Part shown: one piece after another, positions 10,124 through 18,900 of the stretch
How positions within the stretch are numbered: position 1 is the first letter of the stretch
How the letters are laid out: each line of letters begins with the position of its first letter
Assembly: GCA_009746045.1 (NCBI GenBank)
Contig: RPFO01000065.1
Location: forward strand, 3,062,851 to 3,091,350
DNA: 28,500 bases
Origin: Mesostigma viride
Lineage: Eukaryota > Streptophyta > Mesostigmatophyceae > Mesostigmatales > Mesostigmataceae
Direction: 5' to 3'
Notes under the pieces: model-generated
The model's input: the letters and a program-made list of their open reading frames with translations, nothing else
Told to the model about the DNA's origin: nothing
Databases searched by the model: none
Made by a program: the position numbers and the translations under genes

Positions 10124-10575
10124 ATGTGGTTGGGCATCACGGTCACACCGGCTGTGGAGGAGCAGCTGGCCTCCCTCAAGCTGGAGAGGGCACGCCAGCA
10201 GGCCAAGAAGAGGGACCCAAACTGGCGCAGGCTGCGCAAGAAGAAAAAAACTGAGGCCCAGGGGGGCAAGTGGAAGGATAACAAGGCCGGTGGGGAGTAT
10301 GAGCATGGCAGTGGCTATGCCATCTACGGGCAGCCCGTGGCTGGACAGGAAGGGGGGGGGAATCCAGTGACAGTGGCAGTGACAGTGTGCTCTGCACGGT
10401 GTGTGGCGGTGCAGAGCACAAGAAGGTGAACCCCTTTCTCTTGTGTTCCAACCAGGATCCGGGCGACCATGGGGGCCACATGTTGTGCTTGGGTTTCACG
10501 CTGTCCACCGTGCCTGGTGATCCCTGGTTTTGTGCAGCATGTGATGACACGGGGGCCAACAGTGTGCTTGATTGA
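10124..10575 (+). CDS. PHD-finger protein ORF inside the transposon, frame broken at a G run
   Basis: From the ATG at 10124 one frame reads a likely helical, charged segment (VEEQLASLKLERARQQ) followed by a very basic patch (RRLRKKKK). At a run of ten G near 10351-10360 the frame must shift. The second frame begins with a Ser/Asp-rich linker, then a C4HC3 PHD finger: CTVC, LLC, GHMLC and FCAAC in the right order, followed by a stop at 10573-10575. PHD fingers bind histone tails, so a chromatin-reading role is plausible. It could be a captured host exon or a transposon accessory protein. The start is uncertain because coding sequence stays open upstream of the ATG and earlier exons are possible. 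The G-run shift could be a real mutation or a sequencing error. Confidence 0.5.
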
Positions 10576-11086
10576 CAGTTTTTCCAGTTTTTTCCAAGTC
10601 CTGAAATGGGCTATAACCATGATCATATATGTGTTATACTGGTCAGATTGAGCTGAAAATTTGTCAGTGTACATTTCCCACCATCTAATATTTGATTTTA
10701 ACCCCACTGGCCATATAACATGTGTTATTGATTTTATTTATTTTTTTATGTGCTAAAAAAGACCCTTTTTAGGTCAAAATTTAACACCTACTAGTTTGAA
10801 GTACCATTTTTGGGACCCAACTAGCCAGGTTTTTTGTAAACAGTGGGAACTTAAAGAAAATATCATGGATGATTGAATTTGGTCTTGCCATGCACCTAGG
10901 CACTAGGTGCCATGGACCCTATGGTTTAGCGTGTTATGCTGGCATCCGGTGTATAGCCAGGGGTCATGAACCCTACAGGTGGGGGGATGCATGCCCAAAC
11001 ATGTTGTTTTGATGCCCCAAACTCAAATCTGGACATATCATGTGCAATTACAATGTTATTACATGAGTTCACTTTTGGGGTGGTTA
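10576..11086. other. Transposon interior, non-coding
   Basis: A+T-rich with no supported ORF; probably the 3' part of the PHD transcription unit and the right subterminal region. Confidence 0.35.
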
Positions 11087-11102
11087 GAACCGTCCGGTCC
11101 CC
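11087..11102 (-). repeat. Right terminal inverted repeat
   Basis: GAACCGTCCGGTCCCC is the exact inverse of 8419-8434 and is followed by TTAATTAATTA. Confidence 0.75.
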
Positions 11103-11170
11103 TTAATTAATTATCAACATTGATCACTCCGTTGGGAGTAAATGTAGCACATATCCGGGCTGAGAAGGGG
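11103..11170 (-). mobile_element. LINE-type 3' end with hairpin module
   Basis: Read on the minus strand, the module at 11124-11157 has ATGT-GCT-ACAT and ACTCC-CAAC-GGAGT stems. It lies next to a TTAATTAATTA stretch that may be its tail. Only the last tens of bases of the element are present. Confidence 0.5.
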
Positions 11171-11330
11171 CATTGAATTGAATTGAATTGTAACATAACT
11201 CCGTTGGGAGTATATGTAGCACATAGCCCTTGAGAGGGGGCATATGGCCTATCATACATCCTAAGCTACTTCCTGCAAGGGTGGGGATGTAAAGGACCCT
11301 TGCTCTAGGTGCACCAGGGCACTTGCATCC
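11171..11330 (-). mobile_element. LINE-type 3' end with ATTGA tail
   Basis: An (ATTGA)n tail (11172-11190) adjoins the hairpin module (11191-11228) and a 3' UTR-like segment (11239-11325). The segment recurs with mismatches at 11749-11837. Together these mark the truncated end of a minus-strand non-LTR element related to, but distinct from, the family at 1.2-6.2 kb. Confidence 0.55.
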
Positions 11331-11613
11331 CCATGATCTTCAAGCTATGCCCAGCGAAGGGGGAGCCTGTCATGGGGGGGAAGATCAGCATAGCTATACA
11401 AAAGCTAGGGCATGGCGTCTCAGCAGAGAGTTACTCCCTGCATGGGCACAACATAACTAAATAAAGCTAGGCATCATCTGGAGTGTGACTCATCATGGGC
11501 ACACATGTACATGATTAAATAAAGCGCATGGCTTAGCTGGGATAGTGCCTCTAGGAGGCGTACATGTACATGGCCACGGTCTATCTATTCTACACTACTA
11601 CTGCTGTATTCCC
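11331..11613. other. No gene seen
   Basis: No coding signal. Repeated words (AAGCTA, GCATGGC, TACATG) suggest old element sequence. Confidence 0.35.
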
Positions 11614-11748
11614 CTAAGCTGGGGCGTCTGGAGTCGCTGGGGCCGCGGGGGTCGCCTGCCAGGGCTTGTGGCCGACGTAGATGGCCGCCCCCTTCCAGTA
11701 CACCGGCTGCCCCGCCTTGGTCTGCCGGAGCTGGAGGTAGGTCGGAAG
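11614..11748 (-). pseudogene. Decayed coding remnant, probably retroelement
   Basis: A minus-strand frame reads YLQLRQTKAGQPVYWKGAA and ends, after a Pro/Ala-rich tail, at a TAG at 11614-11616. Codon use is GC-rich and the reading looks protein-like, but I do not recognise the family. It lies among LINE 3' ends, so it is probably a C-terminal piece of a mobile element. Confidence 0.3.
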
Positions 11749-11837
11749 GGGCATATGGCTTTTAATACATTCTAGGCTACTTCATACAAGGGTGGGAATG
11801 TAAGCTACCCCTGCTCTAGGTGCCTGAAGGGCACCGG
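11749..11837. repeat. Second copy of the 11239-11325 segment
   Basis: Direct repeat of about 88 bp with mismatches. Both copies share GGCATATGGC, CTACTTC, CAAGGGTGG and CTGCTCTAGGTGC-like words. Confidence 0.65.
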
Positions 11838-11964
11838 CACCACCATGCTGTCTCAGGTTCAACCCAACTAAGGGCCCCCCTTAACCTTGTCCATAATCCT
11901 TTTAATTCCAAATCACGAAGAGGCCAAGGCCCCCCGTGTTCTCGACTAGCTGCTCCTTGTTAAA

Positions 11965-12084
11965 TTAATTGCGGGCCTTGCGGCGTCGATCTAGCCTTGC
12001 TGCATTGATGGGCCCGTGGCCACGGGCGCGTGAGGAGGTGCCTGCCAGGCTGAGCAGGTCCCAGCTATAGCCCTGCGAAGGGGC
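11965..12084 (-). pseudogene. Decayed coding remnant, unknown
   Basis: The minus strand reads GYSWDLLSLAGTSSRARGHG, then INAARLDRRRKARN, and stops at 11965-11967. The basic C-terminus looks like that of a retroelement protein, but I cannot assign it. Confidence 0.25.
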
Positions 12085-12303
12085 CGCGAGATCATGTGTC
12101 TACCTGGTTGGTGAGTACTATTGCCGGCCTTGTCCATCCTGCCAGTTTCATCATGACAGGCGCTAGATTGTCTGTGAAAGAAATGGAGAAAATTTTGATC
12201 GTGCGCTGAACTCTAGTAAATAATATCTTGGCAACAAAACATTTTAAGCCTGCATGCAAATTCATATCACTTCATACACAGTTTCATATTGGACACTGGT
12301 GTA

Positions 12304-12347
12304 CTGGTTGTCTCCTTGATATGACACTATATCAAGGAGACAACCAG
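12304..12347. repeat. Perfect hairpin, 19-bp arms, 6-base loop
   Basis: CTGGTTGTCTCCTTGATAT (12304-12322) is exactly inverted at 12329-12347 around the loop GACACT. It is made from the dispersed ATATCAAGGAGACAACC word. Confidence 0.85.
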
Positions 12348-12436
12348 CGCAGGCCAGAAATCGGGAGAATCTGGACCATGGTAGCCCATGATATGACACT
12401 ACATATTTCTGGCCTGTGCTGGTTGTCTCCTTGATA
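12329..12436. repeat. Fold-back repeat, 33-bp arms with one mismatch
   Basis: The arms at 12329-12361 and 12404-12436 are inverted copies carrying the words ATATCAAGGAGACAACCAG and AGGCCAGAAAT. The right part of the left arm and the loop (CGGGAGAATCTGGACCATGG) match the repeat at 6516-6562. A further inverted copy of the word lies at about 12456-12478. Confidence 0.8.
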
Positions 12437-12479
12437 TGACACGGTGCTGGCCTGCACTGGCTGTCTCCTTGATATGACA

Positions 12480-12900
12480 CATGACTCCCCAACGGGAGCT
12501 AGCACGAGTTTAATTAATCAACACTTAATTAATATTGGACATGTGCCGGCCATCATAAGCTCCATTCATTACGACTGGTTCTCATCACACATTACAACTG
12601 GTTCTCATTCTGGATGATTACTAGGCCAGTTTCCTCTTCCTACCACTCCCCTCACTGTACTCCCAACCCCGCACACCGCCCCTAAATTAGTAGTTAAGTT
12701 TGCCGATTCCTCCATTCGCCACCACCAATCTCCAAAAAATGGAGCCTGTAGCTGAGAATGTCAACATGGACATCATTGTCATTTAATGAGAGAACCATAC
12801 ATAAATAACAAGTCCCAAGGTCAACGAACATCGATGCTGCCCGCCTGATGCTGACCTGGGAGGGGCAGCGGCATTCCACAAGGCTGAAAATTCTGCACAG
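12480..12900. other. No gene seen; 3' flank of VPS50
   Basis: No coding signal. AACTGGTTCTCATC occurs twice near 12575-12610 with small changes. Confidence 0.4.
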
Positions 12901-12908
12901 ACTTCCTG

Positions 12909-12913
12909 TTACA
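12909..12913 (-). terminator. Candidate TGTAA polyadenylation signal of VPS50
   Basis: TGTAA on the minus strand, about 75 bases past the VPS50 stop codon. TGTAA is the usual poly(A) signal of green algae. The short motif could be chance. Confidence 0.4.
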
Positions 12914-12988
12914 GGCCAGCACACCGCACCTGCCTCACAGCAAGGGCGAGAGCAAGAAGACCTTGCGTGCCAAAGACGGCCCACTCTT

Positions 12989-15900
12989 TTAGGTATTCAT
13001 TGCGTCTAGCTGCTCTAGAATGTCTGTCCGTGACTTGCGCTTCCAGTTCTGGGCGGTTGCCACCAAGTGGATGAGCGACTGGATCTGAGCCTTGGTGTAC
13101 TCCTGCACACCACATGCCAAAACCAAGCCATCCCCGCAGGGTTGCAGCGCCAGACACGTCAGCATCTACACAGGCTCAGCCCCCCCCCCCCCCCGCCCCC
13201 CCCATCCTGGGACAGTAAAAACATGGTTACGTCCTGCATTGCACAGACAGCGAGGGATTCTTTCCCGCGGAGAGCCACAAACAGGGTCAGGCGTCCTTGA
13301 GAATGAATTTTTAGCAGATATCAAGGGCAGCGACGATGATGCAGAGATCCCACAGGACCTCTTCCCACTCGATGAGACCTTCCACAATTCAAGATGACAA
13401 GCGACAAACGCGGAAAACGTATGCTGGCCAACCAACCTTGCCTAGGACGACAAGTGACGTTTATTCACAGAGACAGACAAACGTCATCCTAAACAAATGT
13501 CACCCATGCCTTGCATAGCGAGACTAATCCAGAAAGCCTAGCATAATTGGGGGATCTGACTTGGAGGCTGAACTATAACTGCTCAAGGAACGTGAAGAAC
13601 GTGCACTAAAACAATTCAACAACCACTCTGACCGATATCCACCGAGGGGGAGCACACGAGGGCAAGCCAAGGACGCTGCAGACATGGACCTCGTCCTACC
13701 CGCTTACCGCAGGAACATATGTATGATGAGGTGCGAGCTGCGGGCAAGAGCATAGTGGTGCCTGCATGAACATGACGGTGCGCTTCAGGTGCTTGCCAAG
13801 CAAGCGAGCACGTCGACTCACCGGATGTGTCAACGCCCAATGGAGCATCTCCGATTCCGGAAGGTAGAAGGCCTGATCGGGGGGGGGGGGGGGGGGCGGG
13901 GGGCCAGGCGGGGACGGTAGAGGTGTGTGTGTGGGGGGGGGGACGTACGGGCCAACCGAGGCATGCACGTGAGAACCACCGAGGCATGCTGCCGCCGTGA
14001 GCCTGGACATGAGCAACCAAGCACGACGATGGCGCGCATCAACTACTCAGAAGTGTTCGCAGGGACACGTGTGCAGGGGAGCCCTTTTCCGCACAAGCCA
14101 AGCAAGTCAAACAGCAGCCGCCCTAGATGACGCGGCCCGCACCTTGATGTAGTTGTCCACCACGTGCATGTTGGGCTTCTCGCCATGCGGCATCATCCCC
14201 TGCAGATCGTTGATGAACACCTGCAGGTCGAGTGCCATGAGAGCGCGGCCCTCGTTGGTGCAGCGCTTGATGCGGGACAAGCCTTCGACCAGGTCCTCGC
14301 AGCACAGCGACACAGCGTAGCGCCACAGCATGCTTTGCACCTGCGGGGGCAAGGGAGGAGATTTGGGGAGGAGGGAGGAGATGGGGGGCAAAGTGTGAGC
14401 AAGGCAGCCATGCGGCATCAAGGCATGTGGTCGCACGGTGGTATGCGGGCGACTGCACAACCCAGCGAGGCTGCTCATCGACTTTCTGCGACACCCGTGC
14501 AGACATTTGACATGCTGACTATAATCTACTCAAATCTATTATTTATAGAAATTGGATTTATTTATCTACTTTATTGCCAATTTTCTTCTTCGCTTGTAGG
14601 CTTCCACTAATTGGGGTCGAACCCAATGGCTAAAATCTGGAAATGATAGGTTGGATAGCGGTTTTTAACAAAAATTTTGTGAAAGATTAGGTTGCCCAGC
14701 AGGGCGGAAAAAAGGTGATCAAGGGACGACTGCCACAAGACAAGGGGTGTGGGATCAAGGGAGGAACGCCACAAAACAAGGGGTGTCGGATCAAGGGAGG
14801 AACGCCACAAGACAAGGTGTCGGATCAAGGGAGGAACGCCACAAGACAAGGTGTGGGATCAAGGGAGGAACGCCACAAGACAAGGGGTGTCGGATCAAGG
14901 GAGGAACGCCACAAGACAAGGGGTGTGGGATCAAGGGAGGAACGCCACAAGACAAGGGGTGTCGGATCAAGGGAGGAACGCCACAAGACAAGGGGTGTCG
15001 GATCAAGGGAGGAGTGCCACAAGACAAGGGGTGTCGGATCAAGGGAGGAGTGCCACAAGACAAGGGGTGTGGGATCAAGGGAGGAGTGCCACAAGACAAG
15101 GGGTGTCGGATCAAGGGAGGAACGCCACAAGACAAGGGGTGTCGGATCAAGGGAGGAACGCCACAAGACAAGGGGTGTCGGATCAAGGGAGGAACGCCAC
15201 AAGACAAGGGGTGTCGGATTACTTGACCGCGCACGCTGCATGCAAGACTGCATGGGAACACACGCAGGCCCGCAACCGCTGCCCCCCACCTCCCCACCCC
15301 ACCCACCCCCACCCACTCACCCCCGCAACCGCCCACGCGCCCACGCGCCCACGCGCCCACGCGCCCACGCGCCCACGCGCCCACGCGCCCACCCTTGCCA
15401 TATTGCTTGCCTTGTGCTGATTGCCAGCCTCGTGCTGATGGGTGGCAGCTTGGGTCACATGAGAGAATGGTGTGGATCAATGGTACCCACCTCGCTGCTG
15501 ACGCCCGCGGCCTTGAGCTTGGCGGCAAACGCGCGGAACTCGGCCACCAGGTTGTTCACGTACGCGTTGTGGTTCATGTCCAGCTCCTTGAGCTCCCACT
15601 TGGAGTTGGCCACCTTATCCGGTAGCCTGGCCCACCGCACAGCCACCGCGCACGCAGGCAAAAAGAGGGCACAGATAGACACGGAACATCTCATCACTGA
15701 TGCTTGCACCCAGGTCCCGATGCCTTGCAGACCTGCTCACACAGCCCTCCGGCCAGATGAACGTGCTGAAGAGGCAAATCAGCCATGACACGCCATCCAC
15801 TCAACCAGTGTGACAGAACAGTGCAGGTCTAGCCCGGCCGACCCCTTGGCCATGTGGACCATGTGGCCATGCCACTGGGGGTACCTCTGGGCACGTTGCG

Positions 15901-18900
15901 CTGTGCAGCGTGCACGGGTCATGGGTTGCACGTCACTGCCATCCACCGCACCCACAACAACACAACACTTCCATGTTGCCCCGCTTACTATCGTTTCAAC
16001 TTTATAAACAAAGCAGAGCATTGGTCTCCCCTTCTCACCTCAGCCTCCCTTCCCCAGTCCTTCGCCAGCCATGTCGGACTGGGGTCTCCTGGCAGTGGCG
16101 CAGTTGAGACACAGACAATATACATCCGCAGCATGCGTCTGCCTATCCATGGGTGTAGGTCACTGCATGGCGGTCAACAAGGGGCTGCGATCCTGCGACC
16201 GGTTCTTTTCCTCCCGAACCAGCGCCCTGAAGCAGGTCAGCACCCATCCGCTGGCTAGCACAGAAGAACACTTCTCCCTGCTGTATTGAAAAGCAGCGAA
16301 GATAGACGGGAACGGGATGGACACCTCCCAGCGAAAGCAGCCGCCTCCTGCTGCGGCAGCCACAGCTGCTGCCGCCGCTTGCCCTGCCGCCCGCCCCACT
16401 CACCATGACAGCTGCAGCAGCAGGTGCGTGACCGACTTGTAGATGGTCTCCACCAGGTCACCCACCGCGTCCACCTGGCGCACGCAAGGGAGAAAATTAA
16501 GTGTCCAAACAACGGGCGATGAGTAGCCACATTGCGGCAGGAAAAGCGGGCAAAGCGTGCACGGCAACCAACCACCGCAACGAGCAGGGAACGAGGCAGG
16601 AATGGATTGAAGGAGCCGAGCGGTGGGCAGGGGCACAATCATGAAGCGTGGCACTGAACCGCCCCTGCGAGTATGAATCGCCCCTGTGGTGAAGACGTGG
16701 CACCGTGGGCCCATCCACAAAAACAGACGTGCAAGGCTCACTGTGCGCTTGAACCAATGGTCAAGCCTCACTGTCAATAAACAATCGCTCCAGTGCTCTC
16801 TGTGCACTTGAAACGGATGCCCAGGCGCTCATCGTGCGGTGGGAACAACCTTTATGTCTTGCTGAGCACGTGCTCAAGTCCTCAAGCGCCCACCGCGCGG
16901 CAAAAGAAGGACCCACCGCGCGGCAAACGAAGGACTCACTGTGCGGTTGAAGAAGTGATCCAGCTGCGGGGCGGCCGCGTGGGGAAGCCCCGACTGCAGC
17001 CGCCCGTGGTTGCGCCGCAGCTGGTCCGCCAGGCACACGAGCGAGTCGGCCGCCACGCAGCGCTCCTGGTGGGGGGGGAGAGATGGGGAAGACGGGGGTT
17101 GGGGCGATGGGGTATGGGGTATGGGGCGATGGGGTATGGGGTACGGGGTATGGGGTATGGGGTATGGGGTATGGGGTATGGGGTATGGGGTATGGGGTAT
17201 GGGGTATGGGGTATGGGGTATGGGGTATGGGGTATGGGGTATGGGGTATGGGGTATGGGGTATGGGGTATGGGGTATGGGGTATGGGGTATGGGGTATGG
17301 GGTATGGGGTATGGGGTACGGGGTATGGGGTATGGGGTATGGGGTATGGGGTATGGGGTATGGGGTATGGGGGATGGCGGATGGGAGATGGCACCACACG
17401 CATTCATTCGTTCATGGGGTGAGGAGGGTAGATGGGAAGATGCCCCACAGGGAAACGGGCGGCCACACCATAGCCGTAGGGGGGGTGTTAAGCCGGTGCC
17501 TGTCACAAGCAAGAGATGGCGCCTGTGGCAATCGGTACCCAAGGCCAGCACAGCGCAAGCCAACGCCCACAGCCAGGGTACAGGGACAATGTGCACCACC
17601 CAGGGACGAGAAACAGCCCCTAGGACACCGCGCGTACACAGGAATGCAGCGCAGGGTGTGTCGGGAGGCACCGCGTTGAACCTACCACCCGATGGAACAC
17701 ATTCATCCCAGCGCACGTGGGCCTGCTTCCTCGGCCACGCATCCCAGACCGGCAAACCACGAAAAGACGCGCCAAACCGTCGGCCCACTGACCTTGTGCG
17801 GGGTACCACCCGGCAGTTTTGCGACGTGGTGGTACCAGCGCATACGGCTAGCATCCTGTCTGCACACGCCATTGATTGCATGAGGCAAGTAACAAACCGG
17901 GGGAAGCGGGGGGGGATGCGGCAACCCCTAGGCACACCGCTGCCATGCAATAACCCCACCCTCGTGCCTGGGTTCTTCCACGAAGGCTTGATTGTCCCAT
18001 GATGACATTGTGGTTTGGTATCTCCATCACGGCCCAGTTTGGTTACTCCTTGGTATCTCCATCATGGCTCCGTTTGATAGTCCCAAGAGTGCTAGTTCCT
18101 CCCAAGAGTGCTAGTTCCATTATTACATTCTAGTTCCATGGCGACTTGATTCTGTGGCACGCACGCGCCGCACGGCAGCAACCACCCTTGCGCGCGTACC
18201 TTGAGGCCATACAGGTTGCCCGAGTTGAAGTACTTGTTGGTGGTGCCCGGAGAGGGCGTGGCGGCGCCGCTGACCGCCGAGCGCAGCGTGCCCAGCGTGC
18301 CCTCCACCCCGCTCGCTGGTGCGCCCCCGGCCGCGCCCGTGCCGCCCTCCCCCACGCCGTCCTTGCGGATGGTCCCCAGCTCTTGCAGCTCAGCCAGGAT
18401 GCGCCGCAGCGTGGTCTGCAGCCGGGGCGTGAGCACTGGCGACAGCACAAGGGGAAGGGATGCAAAGAAAGACAGGCACGACAGCAGGTGACCACCAGCA
18501 CGAACGGGTCATTTGGCAGCGCCATCCGGTGCGTCAGGGATACCACACGCACATACAAACATGGGCATGCGGTGGCGGTGTTATGGCAGCTGCAAGGCTG
18601 AAGCGCCAAGGGACAAGCAACCAAGGCATCCGAGCAACGGGTATCAGCACCCATACCGTCGTGGAGAGGTTTCCACAGATTGCTTCTAAGGCCCGCAGCA
18701 CGCAGCCACACACAGACGGCAATGCGCTGCCTGATTCATGAGTGAGTCGACACAACCATGCAGGGAGCATACTTCCTGCTCCGACACTATGGCCCGCGCA
18801 TGCATGCCTCTACTACATGCCATGCAGCATCCCAACACCATGCCATGCCACGACCCCCAAAAAACGAGCAAGATGGGGCGGGCGGGGCCACGCACAGTTG

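Larger units (their letters stand above)
8419..11102. mobile_element. Putative DNA transposon with 16-bp TIRs
   Basis: GGGGACCGGACGGTTC at 8419-8434 is exactly inverted at 11087-11102. TTAATTAA lies directly outside both ends (8411-8418 and 11103-11110). The 2684-bp interior differs in texture from its surroundings, holds a PHD-finger ORF at 10124-10575, and has a 26-bp perfect palindrome just inside the left end. I see no recognisable transposase. A TTAA (piggyBac or Kolobok type), TWA (PIF/Harbinger) or 8-bp (hAT) target duplication would each fit, so the superfamily is open. It may have landed in the TTAATT tail of a LINE whose 3' module lies at 11124-11157. Confidence 0.65.

Noticed and set aside
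12694-12984. Minus-strand 96-codon frame and similar frames after the VPS50 stop
   Set aside because: No domain resemblance, and it overlaps the 3' end of VPS50 in another frame.
14595-14690. tRNA T-arm-like GGGTTCGACCCC on the minus strand
   Set aside because: No acceptor, D or anticodon arms at the right distances upstream.
14717-15216. CRISPR-like array
   Set aside because: Units are directly adjacent with no unique spacers, in a eukaryotic intron.
14715-15788. 357-codon plus-strand frame with GSREERHKTRGV periods, and its minus-strand equivalents
   Set aside because: Produced by a minisatellite whose unit is a multiple of three, inside a VPS50 intron; both strands are open for the same reason.
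17101-17372. True chromosome end or telomere
   Set aside because: The array lies inside an intron with exons of one gene on both sides.
16761-18002. Long YGVWGMG and YPIPHTP frames
   Set aside because: Translations of the TATGGGG array, which is open in several frames; intronic.
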